From Candidatus Hydrogenedentota bacterium (GTDB lineage Bacteria > Hydrogenedentota > Hydrogenedentia > Hydrogenedentales > SLHB01): 64,000 nt of DNA. Shown here piece after piece: positions 46,639-55,683 of this stretch; the stretch's first letter is position 1; each line of letters starts with the position of its first letter. The DNA is taken from positions 62,001-126,000 of the forward strand of contig JAKPDK010000158.1 of NCBI GenBank assembly GCA_029552745.1. The letters are read 5' to 3'. The notes beneath the pieces were generated by a model. That model had not been told where the DNA came from. It made no database searches and saw only the letters and a program-made list of their open reading frames with translations. The position numbers and the translations under genes were made by a program.

Positions 46639-46777
46639 AGCACACCACTTTCCCAACTTTGTTTCACAAGTTCTCCATGGCAATTTGCCGCGTCTTGTTT
46701 TGAGTGTAAGAGTTTGTTATACAAGCCTGGGTAGTCAAGATACCGCATTCGCAGACGAAACTAAAGGATCCTTGCTC

Positions 46778-49700
46778 ATGACACCTCTCGTAGTTATGGC
46801 AATTTGGACAGCCGCCCTGCATGCAGACACTTCCGGAGACACCACGATGGACAAAACTTTTCACGAAACTCTTGCCCCAACGCACCGATTCCTTGTCAAC
46901 AACGACGGGACAAACCTATTCTGGCGAGATGACCTCAGTTTAGACATGGTACGACGTCACGCGGCGGAATGTCCGGATGTCGTTACTACATATCTCTTAT
47001 GTCCGAATGGTATTCAAAAAATGTTATATCCCAGTCAATACGAAGAACTGACCGCACGCGGCGGTTTACGCCGTTTGGTAGAGGCAGGAGAAGACCCCTT
47101 CGGTCTCTTTATTGAGGAGCTGCGACGTCGCGGTTTCGAAGTCTTTATCACGTTTCGGATGAATGAGGTACATAACGTCGACAACCCAGATGACCCCGAT
47201 TTGAGCGCCTTCTGGCGCGAACACCCCGAGTACCGCGTGGAACGCGGTTCGAATCCCAAAGATTGGTTGGCACAATGTCTCGACTATTCGCTAGAACCTG
47301 TCCGAAAACGTTCCTTAGCGTTGATCTTCGAGTTGATGGAGAAGTACCAGCCTGACGGCATCGAATTAGACTGGATACGGTTTCCGCGCCATCTCAGTGG
47401 CACTCCTGAGGAAGTCTGGAACCAGCGAGACCATTTGACTACCGTCATGTCCGCCGTGCATCAAAAAGCCCTCGAGATGGCGCAAAAAACAGGGAAGACT
47501 ATGCAGGTAGCGGCACGAATTCCCAGTAGCTTGGCCGGTTGCCGATATGTTGGATTGGACGTGGCACAATGGACAGCGCTAGGCATCGTCGATTTTCTGA
47601 CAATGGCGCCCTTCCTCTCCTCAGATTTTCGAATGCCGATCGCTGAGCTGCGTGAAGCCCTGGGAGACCGTCCTGTTCCCATATACGCGTGCATCGAGGT
47701 GGGGTATAGCGCCTTGCACCATTCGGAACAGACCCTTTGCGGCGCCGCCCTAGGCCTACTGGACTCCGGAGCTGACGGCATTTACCTGTTTAATTTCCCT
47801 TGTTGGCGTGAAATGTTGCCGCATCCGCCCTGGGCGTGGGTGACCTCTTTGCATAACCCTGAACTTCTTTTGCACAAAGAACTTGGATTCGCGCTCTTAA
47901 ACCAATCACATCGGATTCCCCATGTGGATCTGCCGACGCCTTTGCCTGTGCGGCTGGCGCCGGGTCAAAAAGCCGATTTGACAATGGACCTGCCAAGAAT
48001 CCTTTTTTCAGGAAACCGCCGCCCCGTTAGGGCTCGAGTCACGACGACACCCGCCAACATAACCTTACAGTGGAACGGTCAAAACGTAGACGATACCGGC
48101 AGCGTTGCCGTTGCAGCACTTCAAAGCGGCGCAAACACACTGACGGTCGAAAATAAAACGCAAGAGACCGTTGACTTGACACAACTCGCCGTGTACGTTA
48201 CCCCACCCTTGTTCACGCCGATCCAAACGGAGCCTGTTCCTTCTTCTGTTTCTTTTGTCGTATCACCCAGCGGATCGGATGAAAACCCGGGTACCGAGTC
48301 CGCGCCTTTTAAGACGTTGGCGCGGGCACAACGTGCTGTAAGGCAGGTACTGCAAGTGCAAAAACCCACGTCCGTCACCGTTCTTTTACGCGGGGGAACG
48401 TACCGGCTGAACGAACCGCTGGTCTTTACTCCGGAAGATTCTTCGGGTCCCGAAACGTGCGTAATCTTCCATGCTTGGGAAGGAGAAAAACCCGTCATAA
48501 GTGGAGGTCGGGTCCTTTCGAACTGGCAACAGGACGACAGCGGCAAATGGCAAACCACCGCGGAACTCGACCGATTCCGACACTTTTTTGTAAATGGCAA
48601 ACGTGCCGTCCGCGCCAGTAGAGATTGTACGGGGGAGGCAACCCGAATCGGGGACTGGGATCATGTGGACGGGCTCGCAGGATTCGCCATCAACAAGCCG
48701 GAAATGGCGCATTGGCGGAATCCTCAAGATATCGAATTGGGATTCTTCACGGTGTGGGCACACATGATCGTCAAGGTCGATAAAATACTGCCCGGAGATA
48801 ACGGCACGGCACAGGTTTATCTGAGACAACCCCAATTGTACTTAGCCGCACACAAAGAAGGAGTGCAAATCCAGCAACCTGCCTATATCGAAAATGCCCT
48901 TGAGTTACTGGACGAACCCGGCGAGTGGTACGTGGATCCAACAACCAGAACCTTGCACTATCTGCCTCACCCCGGAGAAGACATGGCTTCTGCAGAAACG
49001 GTCGTGCCCGTATTGGAACAATTGGTTCGCATAGAGGGTGAGCCTTCCCGGCCAGTGCACCATATAATTTTCCAAGGAATCGCATTCGCCGAAACGACAT
49101 GGCTTCGTCCCGAACAGGAGGGACATATTGACGTTCAGGCAAACTTCACTATCACCCCAGACAATGTGTTTTCACGCAACGGAAACCTGGCTGCCGTCCA
49201 TAACGAATACCGAAAAAGTCCCGGAGCAATTGTATTGCGACATGCGGTCGGATGCAGATTTGAGGACTGTACATTTACTAAATTGGGCGGCGCGGGACTC
49301 GACATAGAAAGCGGGTGCATCAATAATCTCATCGCCTCGTGTCGTTTTGAGGATATTTCCGGAACTGCCATCCAGATCGGAGATGTTACGGCGGAAGACC
49401 ACCATCCCAGCGACGCACGGATGAGCATTCGTAATACGCATGTACTTGCAAACGCCATAAGCCGTTGTGGAGTAGAGTTCGAAGGAAGCGTCGGCATTTT
49501 TGTCGGCTATGCCAACGGCACGGTTTTAGCACACAACGAAATTTCTCATTTACCTTATTCTGGGATATCCATGGGATGGGGATGGGGTGAAGAAGATGCA
49601 GGAGGGGGCGCATACGAAGAAATCCCTTATCGCTTCGCCAAACCGACCCCTGCTGGAAACAACCGCATCCTATACAACCACATCCACCACGTCATGCTAC

Positions 49701-50011
49701 GCCGCGATGACGGCGGGGCAATTTACACGTTGGGCAACCAACCCGGTTCTGTCATTCGTGCCAACTATATTCACGATTGTGGTCCCGGTAGACCCGGCGG
49801 AATCTATCTGGATGAGGGTAGCGGTTTCATTGAAATAACGGAAAATGTCGTTCACAACGTTGCTACGGCGATGAACTACAACAACCGGGCGCAAGATCGC
49901 ATCACCACCTGTTTTGAACATGACAACTTTTTCGACACGTCGCCAGAGGCAAACGACCTCGCCCTAAAAATTGCACAGGCTGCTGGGCCGGGCGGCATCG
50001 GTTCGCTTTAG
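46778..50011 (+). CDS. Exported fusion: GHL-type glycosidase plus right-handed beta-helix (GH141-like)
   Basis: A 1077-residue protein with a probable signal peptide. Residues about 25-360 resemble glycosidase-like proteins of the GHL10/DUF187 type, a barrel with GIELDWIRFP as the likely active-site strand. A small beta domain follows (about 390-480). From about 490 (VSPSGSDENPGTESAPFKTLARAQRAV) to near the end is a right-handed parallel beta-helix with the WYVDPTTRTLHYLP stretch typical of GH141-like enzymes. The start was set at 46778 (TAAAGGA upstream); a longer frame to 46538 overlaps the divergent gene and is not supported. Two glycosidase modules in one exported chain suggest processing of a complex polysaccharide. 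Confidence 0.8.
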   Translation: MTPLVVMAIWTAALHADTSGDTTMDKTFHETLAPTHRFLVNNDGTNLFWRDDLSLDMVRRHAAECPDVVTTYLLCPNGIQKMLYPSQYEELTARGGLRRLVEAGEDPFGLFIEELRRRGFEVFITFRMNEVHNVDNPDDPDLSAFWREHPEYRVERGSNPKDWLAQCLDYSLEPVRKRSLALIFELMEKYQPDGIELDWIRFPRHLSGTPEEVWNQRDHLTTVMSAVHQKALEMAQKTGKTMQVAARIPSSLAGCRYVGLDVAQWTALGIVDFLTMAPFLSSDFRMPIAELREALGDRPVPIYACIEVGYSALHHSEQTLCGAALGLLDSGADGIYLFNFPCWREMLPHPPWAWVTSLHNPELLLHKELGFALLNQSHRIPHVDLPTPLPVRLAPGQKADLTMDLPRILFSGNRRPVRARVTTTPANITLQWNGQNVDDTGSVAVAALQSGANTLTVENKTQETVDLTQLAVYVTPPLFTPIQTEPVPSSVSFVVSPSGSDENPGTESAPFKTLARAQRAVRQVLQVQKPTSVTVLLRGGTYRLNEPLVFTPEDSSGPETCVIFHAWEGEKPVISGGRVLSNWQQDDSGKWQTTAELDRFRHFFVNGKRAVRASRDCTGEATRIGDWDHVDGLAGFAINKPEMAHWRNPQDIELGFFTVWAHMIVKVDKILPGDNGTAQVYLRQPQLYLAAHKEGVQIQQPAYIENALELLDEPGEWYVDPTTRTLHYLPHPGEDMASAETVVPVLEQLVRIEGEPSRPVHHIIFQGIAFAETTWLRPEQEGHIDVQANFTITPDNVFSRNGNLAAVHNEYRKSPGAIVLRHAVGCRFEDCTFTKLGGAGLDIESGCINNLIASCRFEDISGTAIQIGDVTAEDHHPSDARMSIRNTHVLANAISRCGVEFEGSVGIFVGYANGTVLAHNEISHLPYSGISMGWGWGEEDAGGGAYEEIPYRFAKPTPAGNNRILYNHIHHVMLRRDDGGAIYTLGNQPGSVIRANYIHDCGPGRPGGIYLDEGSGFIEITENVVHNVATAMNYNNRAQDRITTCFEHDNFFDTSPEANDLALKIAQAAGPGGIGSL

Positions 50012-50028
50012 AATCTGGGCAGGAACTT

Positions 50029-51213
50029 TTACGAGCTTACTCGGCCTTCACGCAGGGCGGTCTGGTATACGGTTTCACAATTTTGCAATCGCGCACAAGG
50101 CGGGAGATTATTGCCTTCTTGTAGAATGAATCGTCCGCCCTCGAGAATTCCGGAGCGAAGTATCCTTCGAGTTTCTTCTTCGATAACCTTTGTGTCGTCT
50201 TGTAGAAAATTGTACGCTGCAGGACCGCCGGACACCAAGACATCCGGTCCCAAATCACGGCGCAATCTGGAAAAATCGATGGGAAATCCTGTATCGAACT
50301 GAGACACCCCCAAAACATCACGTATTTTCACAAAGTGGCGCTGAGCATCACCGCACAGATGCATTCCCCGATTTTTGTCTGTTCCAAGCGCGTCAAAATA
50401 TCGCACATGAAAAGGCAAAACAAACTCCTCATAAGCCTCAGTCGAAATCAATTCGATGGCATCATCTGCAGCCCCAAATCCGTCTATCTTTTCCGGTATG
50501 CCCAAGACATGACGCCATGCCTTAATTCGAGATATCAATGCCTCACAAATGTATTTCAAGAGTTCCCGCACATAGTCAGGATCAGTTATCAAGTCTGTAC
50601 AAAGGTCCGTGGCACCCCTGAGACTGGCAGCTAATGTAAAGATCCCGTCACTACTCGCAAAAGGCAAATACCCACCGAAACGCACCGGACGCCCCAAAAA
50701 ACTCGCGCCGGATTCCGATTTCTTTTTGAATAACTCCAAATAGCGAAGGGCGCGTTGAGGCCATTCTCCCTCAAAAGGTTCCGGCAAACCTCGATCAAAT
50801 AATAGGTACTTTTTGCCATTACCGAGTATAGGCAACGTATCGGGAACCTGACGTTCTCGGTAGTGGACGGGGCAGCCGAACCATGCGGCGTCATAGAAGT
50901 TCTGGAAATCTATGTTCACTGTCCAACAGTCCGGAAGTCCTTTCTCGTGATCGCCCGGCAAGTAGTAACGCACCCAGTATTGCCATTCGAGCTGTACGTT
51001 CCACATGGTTTCTGGGTCCGTCATATAGGCTTCATACGAAATATTGCGTACGTTATACTCGGGATTGAGCAGCAGGATTCTCGGGTTGGTGTTGAACCGC
51101 ACCGGCACTCGTAAATGACGCCGCGCATGAAAATCCGCCCACAAAGCCTTTGCTTGTTCGTTGTGCGCCGCGAAATCTTCGCGGGTCCTGTCTTCTAGAC
51201 GGAAAAGCTTCAT
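50029..51213 (-). CDS. Uroporphyrinogen decarboxylase-like protein
   Basis: A 394-residue member of the UroD/MtaA/CmuA superfamily barrel. Family features include the MHLCGDAQRH motif and the Gly-Pro-rich end, but the substrate is likely a methylated or other small compound rather than uroporphyrinogen, since true HemE signatures are absent. Many environmental PVC/FCB-type genomes carry large numbers of such paralogs. The ATG follows GGGAGAG. It converges on the GHL gene with 17 bases between the stops. No methyltransferase corrinoid protein is visible nearby, so its role is open. Confidence 0.85.
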   Translation of the reverse strand: MKLFRLEDRTREDFAAHNEQAKALWADFHARRHLRVPVRFNTNPRILLLNPEYNVRNISYEAYMTDPETMWNVQLEWQYWVRYYLPGDHEKGLPDCWTVNIDFQNFYDAAWFGCPVHYRERQVPDTLPILGNGKKYLLFDRGLPEPFEGEWPQRALRYLELFKKKSESGASFLGRPVRFGGYLPFASSDGIFTLAASLRGATDLCTDLITDPDYVRELLKYICEALISRIKAWRHVLGIPEKIDGFGAADDAIELISTEAYEEFVLPFHVRYFDALGTDKNRGMHLCGDAQRHFVKIRDVLGVSQFDTGFPIDFSRLRRDLGPDVLVSGGPAAYNFLQDDTKVIEEETRRILRSGILEGGRFILQEGNNLPPCARLQNCETVYQTALREGRVSS

Positions 51214-52139
51214 CGCTCACTCTCCCTGGGTTGTCTTCGATTCGCCGTAACCAAGCGATCATAGCACTTTTTCCCACAAACATAACCGCGGATTTCGCAC
51301 GGGAGCAGCAAAAAGACGTATATCTACCGTAGCACGAGCGTAATTATTATATGAGTTCATAAAAGTATGGCGTTGTATCGACGAGGTCGACCTGGGCTTT
51401 ATCCCCCCAATGTCATTGCGAGGAGTGCCGACAGGTACGACGTGGCAATCCCTTCGGGTACCCAACAACGACCCTGAACTTGCCCTTAGTCCTCTTGCGC
51501 TGTGGTTGTGGGGATTGCTTCGTCTCGTCGAAGACTCGCTCCTCGCAATGATAACAGGACGGGCATTAGACAAAAGAGGCTCTCCTGAACAAGGGAGGGA
51601 CAACCCCCTGTGATCGCCCGACCGATCAATGCCTCTCTTTTCAGGGTGTGTCGGAAGTGTGCGAAGAAATGGGTCGAGAGGAGGGACGGGAAAGGATGAA
51701 ACTTGCCTCGCCCCCACAAGAACACGAGGAGAATTATTCGGTTGCGCTCACAAACAAAACTGGAAACTTGTGTAGCCGATCGAAGAATAACAATTTATTA
51801 AGCCCGATTGTGAAAGACAGCAAAGGACGCTGTATCAATACAACCTTACGACCTCAAAAGAGGAGCCAGTGTCGCAAATGAGGACGCCAGGTAGTTTTGT
51901 TGTATCCAGGTTAACAAACCTTTGCTTTGTAGATGCTTGAAATTCTTGAGGTTATGGTGTTAATCTCATTAGATATCACATTCTGAAATTGGGCATAAAT
52001 CTTGCTGCCCTATGGCGGGGCGTTTTGTGCTCGATAATGCTCATACATGCTCATTTCTTCGTACCGACCCTATCGCGGTTGGTACGCTGTGTCCGGACAA
52101 CATAGAACCCATGGGTCGCCAAGACGGAGTTTAGGAGAG
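51214..52139. other. Largest intergenic gap, with repeat copy D
   Basis: About 925 bases between the UroD-like gene and the GldA-like ATPase gene. It holds copy D of the dispersed element (51411-51553), preceded by the flank shared with copy A. The rest (51554-52100) contains no credible gene. An open frame at 51648-51881 has a weak start and no recognisable protein. An imperfect hairpin (AAAAGAGGC paired with GCCTCTCTTTT) spans about 51572-51639. The ABC operon promoter should lie in 51900-52100, but no strong box pair was found. Confidence 0.75.
51411..51553. repeat. Dispersed inverted-end element, copy D
   Basis: A 143-base element with left end TGTCATTGCGAGGAG and CGACGTGGCAATCCC, and right end GGGATTGCTTCGTCTCGTCG and GCTCCTCGCAATGATA (one base from the consensus). 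The sequence just outside its left end (about 51380-51402, including GAGGTCGACCTGGGCTTT) matches, in reverse complement, the sequence outside the right end of copy A. Confidence 0.9.
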
Positions 52140-53087
52140 ATGATTAAAGCAGAGAAACTGACCATGCACTACGGCCCTGTGGTGGCGCTGGAAAACGTGT
52201 CCTTCGAGGTGAAACAAGGCGAAATCGTCGGCTTGTTAGGTCCCAACGGTGCCGGCAAGTCGACGACGATGAAGATTCTCACCACGTATCTGCGCCCCAC
52301 ATCGGGCACCGCCAAAGTGGACGGACTGGATGTGTTGGAACAGCCTGTCGAGGTTCGCAAGCGTATCGGCTATCTTCCCGAAGTTTTGCCTCTTTATATG
52401 GACATGGAAGTTGCCGAATACTTGGATTTCGTCGGTAAAGCGCGGGGACTTTCGGGCAACCGTCTCAAAGAACGGACAGAATTGGTTTTGGAAGAGTGTG
52501 GCTTACGCCCTATGTACCGTCGTGTGATCCGAGAGCTGTCCAAAGGATTCAAACAGCGTACTGCACTTGCGCAAGCTTTAATTCACGACCCAAACATCAT
52601 CATTCTCGACGAACCCACTTCGGGTTTAGACCCTCATCAAATCATCGAAATCCGCATGTTGATCCGCAAACTGGCGCAAGGACGCACTGTCATCCTTTCC
52701 ACGCATATATTGCATGAGGTTGAATCTACAGCCGACCGCATCGTAATTATCAATCGGGGACGCATTGTAGGGGACGGGACAATCGAAGAACTCCGCGAAC
52801 GCGCCAAACAGTTCGAACGGGTTTCTGTCTCGATTGTCGGAGAACGTGAAACGCTGGAACGCCTCCTTTCGGGGTGCGATGGCGTTCGCAAGGTCGAGTA
52901 CACGGGAGAACGAGACGGTTTTGTTTCGTTTCTTCTTTATGGGCATCCGGGTTCGGAACTCTGGCGCGAAATCGGAAAACTCGCCCGACTCAAGAGCTGG
53001 GAAATATGCGAACTCAGTAATAGACCTTTAACACTTGAAGAAACCTTCCTAGCGTTGACCGAGAAAGTCGAAGGGGTTCGGGAATAG
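52140..53087 (+). CDS. ABC transporter ATP-binding protein, GldA-like
   Basis: A 315-residue ATPase with Walker A GPNGAGKST, signature LSKGFKQR, Walker B NIIILDEPTSGLDP and switch His in STHILHE. It has a C-terminal extension like gliding-motility GldA and Nos/copper-type exporters. The ATG follows TAGGAGAG; the longer frame to 52047 is not supported. It is 15 bases before a GldF-GldG fusion gene, and the three genes plus the protease form one operon. It probably powers export or surface assembly in a non-gliding context as well. Confidence 0.93.
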   Translation: MIKAEKLTMHYGPVVALENVSFEVKQGEIVGLLGPNGAGKSTTMKILTTYLRPTSGTAKVDGLDVLEQPVEVRKRIGYLPEVLPLYMDMEVAEYLDFVGKARGLSGNRLKERTELVLEECGLRPMYRRVIRELSKGFKQRTALAQALIHDPNIIILDEPTSGLDPHQIIEIRMLIRKLAQGRTVILSTHILHEVESTADRIVIINRGRIVGDGTIEELRERAKQFERVSVSIVGERETLERLLSGCDGVRKVEYTGERDGFVSFLLYGHPGSELWREIGKLARLKSWEICELSNRPLTLEETFLALTEKVEGVRE

Positions 53088-53102
53088 GTGAGGAGAGCAT
53101 AG

Positions 53103-55631
53103 ATGAACAACGTGTTGACGATATTCCGGAGAGACTTGAAAGCCTTTTATACCTCGCCCATCGGCTATATCTTCATGATCGTGTTCTTACTGATCAGCGT
53201 GGGCTTGTACATGACGACCTTTTTCGCATTTCCCGTAGCGGATATGCGGAATTTCTTCGGCAACCTTCCGATTCTGCTGTGCGTCTTCATCCCAGCGGTT
53301 ACCATGCGGGTTTGGGCAGAAGAACGCAAAGAAAACACATGGGAAATGCTGCTTACTTTTCCTATGCGCGCTTGGGAACTGTCGCTAGGCAAATTTCTAG
53401 CCACTTTTGCCTTCTTCGTGGCAACCCTAGCTGCAACATTGACGGTGCCTATCATGCTTGCCCGATTGGGCAATCCCGACAACGGGGCTGTCCTCGGTGG
53501 TTACATTGGCACCTGTCTGCTCGGCGCGTTCTTCCTATCCATCGGTATTTTCGTCTCCGGTTTCTGCAAGGATCAGATCGTAGCGTTTGTGGTGACCCTG
53601 CTGGTCTGTTTTGCCATCTTCTTACTGGGCACGGACTTCGTCGCTTCGTACATTGATGGTGTCTTTCCACGCCTCGGGACAATCCTTTCAACAGCAGTAG
53701 GCGTCGTCAGCCATTACACAGCGTTCACACGCGGTGTTATTGAGATAACGGATGTCTTGTATTTTGTGGTTTGGACCGCCCTCTTTTTGGGGCTTAATGT
53801 CATGTACATTGACGGACGCAACCGGCCAGGGGCACGCCTGAATTTCAGCACGGCGACTGCGTTGTGCGCGGCAATCGGTCTCCTGTTCAACTGGCTGGTG
53901 GCAGGGCAAAGTTTCGGCCGGTTCGACCTTACTGAAAACAAAATCTACACAGTGTCCCAAGCAACTCGGAACATCCTTGCCTCACTCGATGCCCCCGTCC
54001 AGGTGAAAGTCTATATCACGCCCAAAAACGAAATGCCCGCGAGCATGAGTAAACTCGAACAGGATATCACCGACAAACTCGACGAACTTCGTGTCGCCTC
54101 GGGTGGAAAACTCCAGTTCTCAACCGTATATCTGCGGGCGGCTAATGTGGTAGCAAAAGCGCAAGACTTGGGATTGGAAGAAAAGGAAGAGAAAAAGGAC
54201 GAGTCAAAAGTCATCGAGGAACGCATGCTGGATAAAGGCGTCGTTCCGTTCCAAGTGCAAACCATGGAAGCTGACCAAGTATCGAACAAACTGATTTATT
54301 CCAGTATCGGGGTTGGTTATCGCGATAAAAAAGAAGAAATTATCCCGCAGATCATTCCCGATAACCTCAATGAACTTGAATACCGACTCATGAATATCGT
54401 CTTCAAACTTACGCGCGAAAAAGCCCCCGTTGTGGCGCTGGTCGCCCCTCGAGACACAGTCCCTCCCGAAATGCGTCAGCTCTATATGCAAATGGGACAA
54501 CCCGTACCCGAGAGCATGGACCCGTTCTCTCTCGTCCAGAAATGGTTAGAACATGAAAAATACGATGTGCGTCGCGTAGACCTGACGAAAACGAGCAAAC
54601 TGCCTGACGAATATGATGTTTTGGTCGTCTTGAATCCTCGCGAATTGAACGATCGTCAACGATACGAGATAAATCGCGCCCTTGTGTCTGGCAAATCGGT
54701 TGTCATGGCGGTTCAGCAATACGACTGGGATTACCGCGTCACTCGAAACCGCCTAAGCTTATCGCAAAACGATAATCGGCCTGAAGTAAACCCGTTGCTG
54801 GAAGCTTACGGACTCGGCGTGTCAAAAGATATTCTGATGGATGTGAACCACGTCCCGCTGAACATCTCGACGGGATCGCTGGCGGATCTGCTGGGCTTAG
54901 GACAGCCCGTCAATCTCCCCACGCATATTGTGGTTACCTCGAGTACCATGAATCAGGATGTTTCAATTACCAATTGGCTGGCGACGGTGCTGTATCTCTG
55001 GGGGACTGCTATCAACTTGGACAAGGACAAGCTGGCATCGCTCGGATTGAACTATCAGGTATTGATGTCCACTACCGACCGCGCGTGGACAGTTGCGGGC
55101 GATGCCCCATCGGAAGCCTTGAACACAGCCTTGACCCAAGAACCTCCGGAAAAAGGCACCCAGTACCCCTTAATGGTCATGGTGACGGGTCAGTTCCCCG
55201 ACGCGTACAAAGACAAACCAAGGCCTGCCTGGCCTCCCGTACAACCGCGTCCGGGAATGCCGCCCATACCTGACGACGACAAAGAAGAGGCTCCCGCTAC
55301 GCCCGTCACGCCCGCACCAGGTAAACTCATCCTGATCGGTTGTGCGCAAGCCTTTACGGACAACCTGCTTCGCAGCGTGGATAACAAAGACTTGTTGCTC
55401 AACAGCATTGACGCCGCTGCGTTAGGAGACGAGTTGGTCAACATTCGTGGCAAGAAGCCCGTCAATCGCGCGATCGAGCGGCCTGACACGGGCACCCGTT
55501 TCTTCTGGAAAGCCGTAAACTATGTCGGGATCAACGCACTGGTAGCTGCCGTGGGTGTTGCTGTCGCTATCCTGCGCCGGCGCAGCCGCATCCGGTATGA
55601 ACTCGCTTACGCGGTAGCTTCAAAACAATAA
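53103..55631 (+). CDS. GldF-GldG fusion: ABC-2 permease with auxiliary periplasmic domain
   Basis: An 842-residue membrane protein that joins two Bacteroidetes gliding proteins in one chain. Residues 1-240 have six transmembrane helices of an ABC-2 permease (GldF-like), and another helix lies near 255-275. The rest (about 280-790) is the large extracytoplasmic GldG/ABC_transp_aux domain with repeated strand-helix units, and a final transmembrane helix near 810-830 is followed by a basic tail. The ATG follows GAGGAG. It works with the GldA-like ATPase just upstream. Such fusions are known in several phyla where gliding is not established. Confidence 0.9.
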   Translation: MNNVLTIFRRDLKAFYTSPIGYIFMIVFLLISVGLYMTTFFAFPVADMRNFFGNLPILLCVFIPAVTMRVWAEERKENTWEMLLTFPMRAWELSLGKFLATFAFFVATLAATLTVPIMLARLGNPDNGAVLGGYIGTCLLGAFFLSIGIFVSGFCKDQIVAFVVTLLVCFAIFLLGTDFVASYIDGVFPRLGTILSTAVGVVSHYTAFTRGVIEITDVLYFVVWTALFLGLNVMYIDGRNRPGARLNFSTATALCAAIGLLFNWLVAGQSFGRFDLTENKIYTVSQATRNILASLDAPVQVKVYITPKNEMPASMSKLEQDITDKLDELRVASGGKLQFSTVYLRAANVVAKAQDLGLEEKEEKKDESKVIEERMLDKGVVPFQVQTMEADQVSNKLIYSSIGVGYRDKKEEIIPQIIPDNLNELEYRLMNIVFKLTREKAPVVALVAPRDTVPPEMRQLYMQMGQPVPESMDPFSLVQKWLEHEKYDVRRVDLTKTSKLPDEYDVLVVLNPRELNDRQRYEINRALVSGKSVVMAVQQYDWDYRVTRNRLSLSQNDNRPEVNPLLEAYGLGVSKDILMDVNHVPLNISTGSLADLLGLGQPVNLPTHIVVTSSTMNQDVSITNWLATVLYLWGTAINLDKDKLASLGLNYQVLMSTTDRAWTVAGDAPSEALNTALTQEPPEKGTQYPLMVMVTGQFPDAYKDKPRPAWPPVQPRPGMPPIPDDDKEEAPATPVTPAPGKLILIGCAQAFTDNLLRSVDNKDLLLNSIDAAALGDELVNIRGKKPVNRAIERPDTGTRFFWKAVNYVGINALVAAVGVAVAILRRRSRIRYELAYAVASKQ

Positions 55632-55683
55632 CGTGTAGGTTAGAACCATGGGAATAAGATGAGAAAGGATTGGAGATAACGCG

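Noticed and set aside
16698-51553. Repeats considered as a CRISPR-like or tandem array
   Set aside because: Copies are many kilobases apart, have unequal middles and inverted ends, and no cas genes are present.
51259-51717. Open frame of 152 codons on the - strand through repeat copy D
   Set aside because: As with copy A, the frame is formed by the repeat and its flank; codon use and start context do not support a gene.
51648-51881. 77-codon open frame in the largest intergenic gap
   Set aside because: GTG start without a good ribosome site, low-complexity charged sequence and no recognisable protein.
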